NCBI GenBank assembly: GCA_030039575.1
Contig: JASHVH010000408.1
Location: forward strand, 1-5,972
Direction of reading: 5' to 3'
Source: Acidimicrobiales bacterium
GTDB taxonomy: Bacteria > Actinomycetota > Acidimicrobiia > Acidimicrobiales > Palsa-688
Length of the DNA stretch: 5,972 bases
Positions 1 through 5,972 of the stretch are shown piece by piece. Within the stretch, counting starts at the first letter, position 1; each line of letters starts with the position of its first letter. The notes beneath the pieces were generated by a model. The model was not told where the DNA came from and searched no databases. It worked only from the letters and a program-made list of their open reading frames with translations. The position numbers were made by a program, and so were the translations under genes.

Positions 1-874
1 CGCAGAGACGGCTGTGCAGCTCCTCAGCCAACGCTCTGCCGACGAAGGCAGCGGCGTGCAATTGGTCGGCCGGCGGGTCGAGCTCTGCGGAGACGACCCA
101 ATCGGGTGGGGGCAAGCGAGCCCGCACGGGCCGCTCTCCGAGACCTCTGGCCAGTCGATGGGCTAACAGGCCGTCGGCGCCGAAACGGCCGAGCACAGAA
201 GGGGCCGGGAGGGCAGCGAAGTCCCCCAGCGTCTTCAGGCCCAGGCGTACGAGCAGGTCAGCCAGGCCAGCCAGGTCACCGGTACCCGGCAAACCGGCCG
301 GGCTGCCAAGGCCTGGAAGGGCGAGCACCCTGACAGAGAGAGGGGCCAGGAACTGGGTGCTGCCGCCTTTGCGCACCACCAGTGGCTCACCGGCGGTCGC
401 CTGCCTGGCCGCCAAACCGGCGGCGAAGAGGCCGTCGGCAATACCTACCCGGCAGCAACCGGCCCAGCCGTCCCCACCCGTCTGGCTGGCCACTATTGCT
501 TCGACAGCCGCGGCCACCTTGGCCGCCAGCGCCTGGTCCCCGCCAAAATACCGAGAAGGCCCCTTGGCCCCGAGAGCCAGCTGGCCCGGTTGGAGCACTT
601 CGGCCCCTGGTGCGAACGCCTCGACCGCCGCCACCGCCGGCTCCCACCAGCGAGCTTCGGCCGGGAGGTCGCTCGGCAGGACTTCCAGTCCCGGGCACCG
701 AGCTTGGGCTTCTCGCCGCCGCAGGCCGGCCCTGGCCCCGGCGGCCCGGGCGGCCGGTGAAGTGGCTACCACCTGGTTGGCCGATATGACAGCCACTTCG
801 CATGAGGCTGGGCGCCCGGCGGCAATGACGGCCCAGTCGGGGCAATAAGCAACCAGGGCCCTCGGCTGGCTCAT
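1..874 (-). CDS. imuB: ImuB, inactive Y-family DNA polymerase homologue (C-terminus beyond window)
   Basis: I translated this frame by hand: 291 codons from ATG at 874-872 run without a stop to the left edge, so the C-terminus is missing. ImuB is the hub of the actinobacterial mutasome: it binds the sliding clamp, ImuA' and DnaE2 for SOS mutagenesis. The N-terminus reads ALVAYCPDW, as in ImuB, where active Y-family polymerases have an Asp-containing first metal motif. Residues 95-101 read LQPGQLA followed by L, where active enzymes have the SIDE-type Asp-Glu motif, so both catalytic sites appear lost. ImuB-like signatures are GLRRREAQARCP (50-61), GPSRYFGG (105-112) and an HhH-like region LGLKTLGDFAALP (211-223). 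The little-finger domain begins around 255. The clamp-binding motif would lie outside the window. The start is 6 bp after the imuA stop with no good ribosome site, which suggests translational coupling. Expression is presumably driven by the LexA-controlled promoter ahead of imuA. The family call is firm; the loss of catalysis is inferred from motifs. Confidence 0.93.
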   Translation of the reverse strand, partial: MSQPRALVAYCPDWAVIAAGRPASCEVAVISANQVVATSPAARAAGARAGLRRREAQARCPGLEVLPSDLPAEARWWEPAVAAVEAFAPGAEVLQPGQLALGAKGPSRYFGGDQALAAKVAAAVEAIVASQTGGDGWAGCCRVGIADGLFAAGLAARQATAGEPLVVRKGGSTQFLAPLSVRVLALPGLGSPAGLPGTGDLAGLADLLVRLGLKTLGDFAALPAPSVLGRFGADGLLAHRLARGLGERPVRARLPPPDWVVSAELDPPADQLHAAAFVGRALAEELHSRLC

Positions 875-880
875 GCGGCA

Positions 881-1597
881 TCACCCGGCGATACCAATGC
901 TGGTTGGCACCTCGTCAGCCCCGCCGGCCACCAGCTCGAGCTTGCGAGCACCTGGCTCCACCTTGGGCCGGCCGAACCAGATACGGGCACGTTGCTGGCG
1001 GGAGGCAGCCCCTTTGCCACTCGCCACCACCTCCACCTCACGGCCCCACAAGTGCCCACAACCGTCCTCCAACCCCCACCAGCGGCCAGCCACGATGCCA
1101 AGGCGTACCGCGGCCGAACCAGGCCAGCCATCTCCCATCACGGCGAGCACCGACCCCCGCTCGCGGGCCCGGGCTTCCAGCTTGCGGGCGTCCGAGTAGC
1201 CCACCTGCCCTGTGGCCTGCAAGAGCACTACGTCAAAGCCTTCGAGCAAAGCTGCGGTCACCGTGGCCCATTGGGGGCCTGGTGAGGGGACAAATGCCAG
1301 CCGCCCCAGGTCGATACCAAGCTGGCCGGCGGCCACTAACCCCACGTCAGGGGCCCCTACGACCGCGCACCAGGAGCCGCCGGCACAGGGGCCGCTGAGC
1401 AAGGCCATGGCCAAAGAGGTCATACCCGGCGAGGCCCCTCGGCCGATCACCACGGTGCTCCCCCGCCTCAGTCCCCCTTCGGGGAAGAGGCCGGCCAGAG
1501 AGGCGGAGAGCGGGAGCAGGCGGTCCTGGGCGAGGACGGCACTGGTCGAGCTCTTTATGGCCCCGCTTTCCAGAGGGACCAGCTGCTCGCCACCCAT
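881..1597 (-). CDS. imuA: ImuA (ImuA'-type), RecA-like mutasome accessory protein
   Basis: This 238-residue protein belongs to the RecA-like ImuA' family (as in mycobacterial Rv3395c), which works with ImuB in SOS-induced translesion synthesis. After a short N-terminal region, GGLRRGSTVVIG (41-52) leads into the position of a RecA Walker A loop. That loop reads GRGASPGMT (52-60) and lacks the usual lysine, so ATP hydrolysis is doubtful. A hydrophobic strand FDVVLL (121-126) sits where Walker B would be and has no clear catalytic acid at its end. The CAVVGAPDVGLVAAGQLGID stretch (77-96) and the basic C-terminal RQQRARIWFGRPK (200-212) fit the family. ATG at 1597 is the only ATG/GTG/TTG in frame between here and the in-frame upstream stop. 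It has no properly spaced ribosome site (CAGGG abuts it), which suggests a leaderless or short-leader message. A LexA operator ends 22 bp upstream. The gene is followed after 6 bp by imuB. Function is known for the family; recognition is by motif and gene order. Confidence 0.9.
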   Translation of the reverse strand: MGGEQLVPLESGAIKSSTSAVLAQDRLLPLSASLAGLFPEGGLRRGSTVVIGRGASPGMTSLAMALLSGPCAGGSWCAVVGAPDVGLVAAGQLGIDLGRLAFVPSPGPQWATVTAALLEGFDVVLLQATGQVGYSDARKLEARARERGSVLAVMGDGWPGSAAVRLGIVAGRWWGLEDGCGHLWGREVEVVASGKGAASRQQRARIWFGRPKVEPGARKLELVAGGADEVPTSIGIAG

Positions 1598-1621
1598 CCC
1601 TGCAGCATAGCCCGGGATGGG
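1593..1621 (-). other. Inverted repeat around the imuA start codon
   Basis: Two perfect 8-base arms, CCCATCCC and GGGATGGG on the minus strand (1621-1614 and 1600-1593), flank a 13-base spacer. The second arm contains the imuA ATG, and the first overlaps the LexA operator by two bases. If the transcript starts upstream of 1621, an RNA hairpin could hide the start codon. If it starts near 1615, as a -10 inside the operator would predict, most of the first arm is not transcribed and no hairpin forms. No U-run follows, so it is not an intrinsic terminator. The repeat is directly visible; its role is unknown. Confidence 0.5.
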
Positions 1622-1633
1622 AACATATGTTCG
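1620..1633 (-). promoter_or_regulatory. LexA operator (SOS box) of the imuA-imuB operon
   Basis: Read on the minus strand the site is CGAACATATGTTCC. It has a perfect 12-bp palindromic core, GAACATATGTTC (1621-1632). It matches every position of the Bacillus/actinobacterial LexA consensus CGAACRNRYGTTYC, and the inner GAAC-N4-GTTC also fits the mycobacterial box. It lies in the 42-bp gap between the protease stop and imuA, 22 bp before the imuA start, where LexA would block transcription of the mutasome genes. TATGTT at 1627-1622 inside the box fits the TANNNT form of an actinobacterial -10 element, so operator and promoter may overlap. I see no convincing -35. LexA and RecA control of imuA' is established in mycobacteria; binding here is inferred. 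Confidence 0.9.
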
Positions 1634-1639
1634 GGCGAC

Positions 1640-4624
1640 TTAGGGCTGAGGGAGCCCCCAGTCGGCGGCCCCGGACGCGTCGGCGTTCACGCCCTCCAGC
1701 TCATCGTCGGCCACGTGGCCATTGCCGTTGCTGGCTTCGGCCACCAGTTCCGGTGCCCACTCAACCGGGTTCGGGAGCGCGATCACCACTCGCTCGCGGT
1801 TGGAGTGAGCGCTGGCGATGCGGTCGTGGTAGTCACCGTAAACCGCCATGAACTGCGGGACTTTGTACACGCGACCGTCGAGGAGACGGCCGTACTTGCC
1901 TTCGATGACCGCCTCGACATCTTCGCCGGTAAGCGTCTTGTGGGCCTCGAGAGCGTGGGCGACGGCGAAGACGTCCGCCGTGCTCTGGTCGAGCAGGTCG
2001 CCGGTGCGGGCCAGCAGTTCGCTCAGCCTGTCCTCGATCTTCTTGCCCATTTCACCGCCCATCATCTCGCCCCCGTCACCCGGGCTGGGGCCCCAGGCAC
2101 CGCTGTTCCTGCGAGCCGCGCGAGAGGCGATAGTGCCGCCCATGCCCCAGTACCCCTCCATCAGCTGCGCGATGGTCGTAGCCGATTCCAGGTCCCCGGA
2201 GACACCCGAGGAGGAGTCCCCGTCGAAGAACATCCGCTCGCCCGCCAGCGAAGCCAGGCTCACCATTACATCGGCTTCGTACTCGCTGCGCCAGCTGGTA
2301 AAACGGTCCTCCGGTTTTATCGAGGACACCATCCCGAGGTAAGTGCCGCCTTTTTCGATCGTCGCCAGGTCGATCTCCAAATGCTTACGCACTTTGTAGG
2401 CGGTGACAGCATGGCAGGCCTCGTGTATCGCCACCGCATGGCGCTCGCGCTCGACGTACTCGACGTCTTCAGGCGGGCCTAGTTCTTTCAGCCTCTTCGC
2501 CTCGAGGACGTCCGCCCACGTGATCGCACCATGGTTGTTACGCAACGCGACGATGAGCGACTCGTTCACGAGGTCCTTTATCGTCGCGCCGGTGGCGTAG
2601 GGGGTTATGGTGGCCAGCTTGTCGATGTCCTCTGCCGTGATCTCGTTTTTTACCTTCTCGAAATACCCCTGGTAAGTGCGGATCCGCCCGGCCTTCGACG
2701 GGTAGCCGACCTTGAAGATCCGGTCGATGCGCCCGGGGCGCAGCATGGCCTCGTCGAGCGAGTTGGGCATGTTGGTGGCCATCATGATCAGCATCCGGTA
2801 CTTGGGCGGTGGCTTCGGCTTCATGCCGAGGATCCGGCGCACAAAGCGGTTCATGAAGCCGCGCGGTTTGGTCAGCCCTGACATCTCGCTCAGTAGCGCC
2901 TGCAGGGTGCCCATGCCCCCGCCGCCCATCATGCCGCCCATCATCATCCGGTTCCGGGTTCCCCGGCGACCGTCCGGGATGGACGACCTTTGCGCCTGCA
3001 TCGACATTTGGTACGAGCTCAACAAGGAGGAGACGCTGCTCTCAGAGAGGTAAGAACCCCCATGGCACATGCCGCTCTCCCACGGCCCCCGCTCCTCCAT
3101 GCCGCGCACGCCACCCGGGCCAAAAACCCCCGGCCCGCTGAGCATGCCGCGGTTGCCCAGGGAATCGGCTTCGTCGAAGAAGACGATCACGCCGCCGTAC
3201 CGCATGGCCAGCTTGCGCAGTTTGCGGAACAGTGACTTGACCTTGAGGACGCCGACGCCCATGAACATGTTGATGAAAGCACCGGGGTCGACGAACACGA
3301 ACGGCTTGCCCGTCTCCCCCGCTACCGCCTCGGCGATCAGGGTCTTGCCCGTACCTGGAGGTCCCCACAGCAGGATGCCCCCGGGGACGTAGCCGCCCCT
3401 GTTCTCAATAGATTCCGGGTCCTCCAGGAAGACCATGCTTTCTTTCACATGGCCCACCACGGCGTCCTGGCCCCAGACGTTGGTGAAGCGCGTCTTTATG
3501 TCGTCCGGGAAATAGGTGTCCACACCGCCCTTCGACAGGAACCAGAAAATGGCCGCAAACTGGCCGACCACCAGCAAGAGGATGAAAACTACGTAGACGA
3601 TGTAGCCGGCCAGGCTGACGAGCTTGCCCGGCAAGTCGAACAGGCCCTGTATCGGGCTCGTGTTGAAAGCGGCACCGCAGATCACAGCGATCAGCGCTAC
3701 CGCGATAATGAGCGTGAAAATGCGTTTTGCCCGGTAACGCGCCCAATCGCTCATGCGGCCTTTGGGGCGGTTGGCGGCGAACACCCTGTCCATCCAGAAG
3801 TGGTTGTACGCACCCCAGTGCTCGCTGATGATGTAGTGGATCTGGCGGATCAGCTCAGCCGCGAAAAGGACGACCAGCCACCATTTCGAGTTCCAGGTCT
3901 GGATGAGCCCGTCGTGGATACTGAGCAGCGGGTCGGAGGAAAGCGAGTACCAGAAAAGAAGCCCCCAAACCGCCGCTATCAATATCAGCAGCCGAGACCG
4001 CATCCACACCGAACGGGGCTTTCTCGTCTCATAAATGGGGACGACTTCCAGCCGCGGCTCGTCGCCCGGGAACTGCGAGCCGTCGGCTACGGGGTAAGCA
4101 CCGTTCCCAGCCCCGTCCCCGCCGGCGCCAGCGTAAGGAGGAGGAGCCGGCTGCCCATGAGCGCCCACCACTTCGAGCGCGCCTGCCGCCTCTGTTTGCC
4201 CTGAGGCTTGCCCTGAGCCCGGGGCAGGACCGCTGGCGGCGGCGGAGGCGCCGGCCCAGTCCGTCGGCTCCCATTGTGCCGGCCGCCACTCAGGAGGCTG
4301 CCATTGCGGACCGCCAGGGGGTTGAGCGGCAGGTGCCGCGGCGGGCTGGCCGTTGGTGGCCGCACCTAGCGGCACTTCGCCGGCGCTTTCCCCTTGGGTG
4401 ACCTGTCCTCCGGTCCCAGGGCCTCCAGCATTGGCCCAACCGCCGTTGCCAGCACCATTGGCGCCATCGGGGCCGACCGCTCCTGCCCCACCGAGCTGAA
4501 CCCCGCCGGGCGGGGTGTTCTCGGCGCCGGTGACCTCTTCCGGCCCGTTCACGGGCTGGCCGGCCGCAGCGTTTTCAGGCGTACCAGGAGGCTGCGGGCC
4601 CTGGCCATCGGAGGGTGTAGTCAT
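1640..4624 (-). CDS. FtsH-like membrane AAA+ / M41 zinc metalloprotease, atypical
   Basis: The 994-residue product has the hallmarks of an ATP-driven membrane protease of the FtsH family, usually 600-700 residues. In order: a Gly/Ala/Pro/Gln-rich disordered tail (1-195), four predicted membrane spans (about 208-228, 247-266, 302-320, 336-364), an AAA+ module (about 380-650) and an M41 domain (about 720-905). Visible motifs are Walker A GPPGTGKT (421-428), pore loop MFMGVG (453-458), Walker B VIVFFDEAD (479-487), sensor-1 Asn618, arginine fingers Arg632 and Arg635, zinc site HEACH (734-738) and probable third ligand Asp811 in SGDLESAT. Both activities therefore look intact. Basic stretches RKPR and RPKGR place the tail and ATPase in the cytoplasm. 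Oddities are four spans instead of two with no sizeable external domain, a Met/Gly-rich insertion of about 85 residues after Walker B, and Cys737 in place of the usual Gly in HEAGH. The ATG directly abuts the stop of the upstream lipoprotein gene and has a good ribosome site. I give no symbol, because this may be a paralogue of the housekeeping ftsH. Confidence 0.9.
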   Translation of the reverse strand: MTTPSDGQGPQPPGTPENAAAGQPVNGPEEVTGAENTPPGGVQLGGAGAVGPDGANGAGNGGWANAGGPGTGGQVTQGESAGEVPLGAATNGQPAAAPAAQPPGGPQWQPPEWRPAQWEPTDWAGASAAASGPAPGSGQASGQTEAAGALEVVGAHGQPAPPPYAGAGGDGAGNGAYPVADGSQFPGDEPRLEVVPIYETRKPRSVWMRSRLLILIAAVWGLLFWYSLSSDPLLSIHDGLIQTWNSKWWLVVLFAAELIRQIHYIISEHWGAYNHFWMDRVFAANRPKGRMSDWARYRAKRIFTLIIAVALIAVICGAAFNTSPIQGLFDLPGKLVSLAGYIVYVVFILLLVVGQFAAIFWFLSKGGVDTYFPDDIKTRFTNVWGQDAVVGHVKESMVFLEDPESIENRGGYVPGGILLWGPPGTGKTLIAEAVAGETGKPFVFVDPGAFINMFMGVGVLKVKSLFRKLRKLAMRYGGVIVFFDEADSLGNRGMLSGPGVFGPGGVRGMEERGPWESGMCHGGSYLSESSVSSLLSSYQMSMQAQRSSIPDGRRGTRNRMMMGGMMGGGGMGTLQALLSEMSGLTKPRGFMNRFVRRILGMKPKPPPKYRMLIMMATNMPNSLDEAMLRPGRIDRIFKVGYPSKAGRIRTYQGYFEKVKNEITAEDIDKLATITPYATGATIKDLVNESLIVALRNNHGAITWADVLEAKRLKELGPPEDVEYVERERHAVAIHEACHAVTAYKVRKHLEIDLATIEKGGTYLGMVSSIKPEDRFTSWRSEYEADVMVSLASLAGERMFFDGDSSSGVSGDLESATTIAQLMEGYWGMGGTIASRAARRNSGAWGPSPGDGGEMMGGEMGKKIEDRLSELLARTGDLLDQSTADVFAVAHALEAHKTLTGEDVEAVIEGKYGRLLDGRVYKVPQFMAVYGDYHDRIASAHSNRERVVIALPNPVEWAPELVAEASNGNGHVADDELEGVNADASGAADWGLPQP

Positions 4625-5281
4625 TTATTTCCCCTTATCTGTTACGTAAAAGGTGCTCATCACGTTGCTGATGACCGACTGCTGCTGCTGGAAGCACAAG
4701 GGGGAACAACCGACCATCAGCAACCATATCTTGCTCGTAGCCCCGTTGACCCAAGTCGACTGCTCGTAGGCAATCTGACCTCCGCTTGGGCCCTGGAGCT
4801 GGACGGAGAGAACAATGCCGTGCAAGGGGCCATTGACCTGTTCCGTGGGCTGGGACAGCATCTGCACGTTGTCGCCGAGCTGGCTCAGCTCGTCCACCGG
4901 TACGAGCACGTCGCTGAGGCCCTCGAGCGACAGCTGGGTTTGCTCGGATTGGCTTAGGGGCCTGACGAGGCCGATGGCCCACGGGTACTTGGACGAGGTA
5001 AAGACGTCGGACGCACGGGCCCGGGGGCTGGCGGAGGCAACCGCCAGGAACTGTGGGGGGGTAGTGATCAGCGAATGCAAGGCAGAGTCGCCATCGAGGG
5101 AGGCCGAACTGAAGACCTTCCAGCCCGAAGGAATGCTGACATAGAACTGTTGCGAACTGCTCGAGACGATGTGGTTGCTCGAGCACGCCGCCAGCCCGCC
5201 GGTAACGAGCACCGCAGCGACCACCGCTAGTGCGCGACGCCCCGCCCTCGCCCGGGCTACGGTGCGGAGCGACCACGCCAT
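4625..5281 (-). CDS. Putative lipoprotein, paralogue of the adjacent upstream gene
   Basis: The 218-residue product begins with a classical lipoprotein signal: basic n-region (Arg6 to Arg16), hydrophobic core (about 17-30) and lipobox LAAC with Cys33 as the lipidated residue. The mature protein should sit on the outer face of the cytoplasmic membrane. I recognise no named family. Visible features are a Ser-rich linker after Cys33, FYVSIPSGWKVF (46-57), YPWAIGLVRPLS (99-110), a Leu/Ser stretch LEGLSDVLV (119-127) and a C-terminal VGCSPLCF (190-197) whose cysteines 192 and 196 could form a disulfide. All of these have counterparts in the preceding gene, so the two are tandem duplicates that have diverged. 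The PSGWKV segment near the mature N-terminus faintly recalls LpqN/PsbP-like exported proteins, but that is only a hypothesis. The start is 3 bp after the upstream stop. The TAA is immediately followed by the protease ATG, so a role with that membrane protease is likely but unproven. Confidence 0.85.
   Translation of the reverse strand: MAWSLRTVARARAGRRALAVVAAVLVTGGLAACSSNHIVSSSSQQFYVSIPSGWKVFSSASLDGDSALHSLITTPPQFLAVASASPRARASDVFTSSKYPWAIGLVRPLSQSEQTQLSLEGLSDVLVPVDELSQLGDNVQMLSQPTEQVNGPLHGIVLSVQLQGPSGGQIAYEQSTWVNGATSKIWLLMVGCSPLCFQQQQSVISNVMSTFYVTDKGK
4631..4636 (-). promoter_or_regulatory. Ribosome binding site of the FtsH-like protease gene
   Basis: AAGGGG on the minus strand, followed by GA-rich sequence, sits six bases before the ATG at 4624-4622. 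It lies inside the last codons of the upstream lipoprotein gene. Among the starts visible in this window it is the best Shine-Dalgarno match, and it supports this ATG and coupled translation. Confidence 0.7.
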
Positions 5282-5284
5282 GGC

Positions 5285-5914
5285 CTAGCTACCGTCCTGG
5301 TCTGTGACGGTGAAGCTCTTGACGATCTTGTCGATCGTTGACCTGTGAGCGTTGAAGCACGACGGGGAGCACCCGACCGCGAGGGCCCACACCTCGTTGG
5401 TGGGGCTGTTCATGAGCGCCACCTGCTCGAAAGACACCGACCCGGTCTCGCTCTTCACTTCGTAGGCGATGCGGGTCCCCCGCAGGTCCCCGGTCACCAG
5501 CTGCTTGGTCGGCGCCAGCTGTAGTGCGTCGCCCTGCTGGCTCGCCGTATCGACCTGCAGCACCAGGTCCGACAGGGAGGCCAAAGTAATCGACTCCTGG
5601 TCAGAGCCACCGAGTGACTCGACGAAGTTGTAGGCCCACGGTGAGTTCCCAGACAAGTCCGGCCCACCACGCGCCCCGAGGTGCGGGTTGGGGCTGGCGA
5701 AACTGACAAAGAGCGCGTAACTGTCGCCCTCCGCCTGCTCCTGAGAGGTCTGAGTGGCGTTGACCAGGCCCATATCCTGCAAAGTGGTCTGGTTGTAGAC
5801 CTTCCAGTTGGTAGGGAGCTTGAAGAACACGTCCTCCGAGGAGCTCCCTGCGTACGTCGCCGAGGTCGAGCAGCTGCTGAGCAGCGCCGCCAGTAAAAGG
5901 CCCAGCGCGACCAT
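5285..5914 (-). CDS. Putative lipoprotein, first of a tandem pair (N-terminus possibly beyond window)
   Basis: From ATG at 5914 the product is 209 residues with a hydrophobic stretch VALGLLLAALL and lipobox LSSC (Cys15). The n-region then lacks the basic residues a signal peptide needs. The frame stays open for 19 further codons to the right edge (to 5971). These encode an Arg/Gly-rich segment (SRRPGQRPGGSGRGF then AAGG) with no ATG, GTG or TTG, and no ribosome site precedes 5914. The true start therefore probably lies outside the window. The mature part parallels the next gene: FFKLPTNWKVY (30-40) against FYVSIPSGWKVF, SPWAYNFVESL (91-101), LASLSDLVLQVD (111-122) and VGCSPSCF (180-187) with Cys182 and Cys186. 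It is probably exported and membrane-anchored. No known function is recognised. The family is unnamed to me, and its linkage to the lipoprotein-protease cassette is the main functional clue. Confidence 0.83.
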   Translation of the reverse strand: MVALGLLLAALLSSCSTSATYAGSSSEDVFFKLPTNWKVYNQTTLQDMGLVNATQTSQEQAEGDSYALFVSFASPNPHLGARGGPDLSGNSPWAYNFVESLGGSDQESITLASLSDLVLQVDTASQQGDALQLAPTKQLVTGDLRGTRIAYEVKSETGSVSFEQVALMNSPTNEVWALAVGCSPSCFNAHRSTIDKIVKSFTVTDQDGS

Positions 5915-5972
5915 GCCGCCGGCCGCGAAACCGCGGCCACTGCCCCCCGGACGCTGGCCGGGCCTGCGCGAA

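Noticed and set aside
357..848. Plus-strand Ala/Pro/Arg-rich open frames opposite imuB
   Set aside because: These are low-complexity products typical of antisense reading of GC-rich genes.
387..884. 165-codon minus-strand open frame overlapping the imuB region
   Set aside because: It is Arg/Gly/Pro-rich and out of frame with the hand-translated ImuB, which shows clear family motifs over the whole stretch.
1593..1621. Intrinsic terminator for the protease operon
   Set aside because: The stem has no following U-run on the transcript and covers the imuA start codon.
1715..2482. 255-codon plus-strand open frame opposite the M41 domain
   Set aside because: It is antisense to conserved protease motifs and has no recognisable domain. 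Long antisense frames are expected at this GC content.
2906..3160. A frameshift or sequencing error as the source of the odd stretch in the AAA module
   Set aside because: The frame is open throughout, and the flanking LQALLSEMSGL segment corresponds to the normal FtsH sequence after this loop, so an in-frame insertion explains it better.
3449..4204. 251-codon plus-strand open frame opposite the membrane region of the protease
   Set aside because: The composition is shadow-like, with no domain or ribosome site, and the minus strand encodes coherent membrane spans and Walker motifs here.
4635..5276. 213-codon minus-strand frame overlapping the second lipoprotein
   Set aside because: It is a shifted frame without a signal peptide. 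The other frame has a lipobox and matches its neighbour along its length.

Overview
The window comes from a high-GC bacterium, most likely an actinobacterium. The evidence is GC-rich codon use throughout, a mutasome pair of the mycobacterial ImuA'/ImuB type, a LexA operator of the Gram-positive/actinobacterial type, and Gram-positive-style lipoproteins. An acidimicrobial-type lineage would fit, but the class cannot be fixed from sequence alone. Every gene lies on the minus strand. About 99% of the window is coding, and the only gap longer than a few bases is 42 bp. I see no tRNA, rRNA, CRISPR array, insertion sequence or intrinsic terminator.

In transcription order (high to low coordinates), the first unit is a tightly packed three-gene cassette. 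It has two tandem, mutually related lipoproteins (5285-5914, probably extending past the window edge, and 4625-5281), then a 994-residue membrane-anchored FtsH-like AAA+/M41 zinc metalloprotease (1640-4624). The spacings are 3 bp and 0 bp, which implies a polycistronic, translationally coupled operon. The protease keeps its key ATPase and zinc-site residues. It departs from classical FtsH in having a long disordered Gly/Ala/Pro tail, four predicted membrane spans, and a Met/Gly-rich insertion inside the AAA module.

After the 42-bp gap, which contains a perfect LexA (SOS) operator, comes a damage-inducible translesion synthesis unit. It consists of imuA (RecA-like, degenerate Walker A, 881-1597) and imuB (catalytically inactive Y-family polymerase homologue, 1-874, running off the left edge). 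In related actinobacteria, ImuA' and ImuB act with the error-prone polymerase DnaE2 as a mutasome. No dnaE2 is visible here, though it could lie further left.

The mutasome is a known system. The less familiar part is the lipoprotein pair joined to the atypical FtsH-like protease. Its tight packing suggests one envelope-localised proteolytic complex, but this is an inference from gene order.
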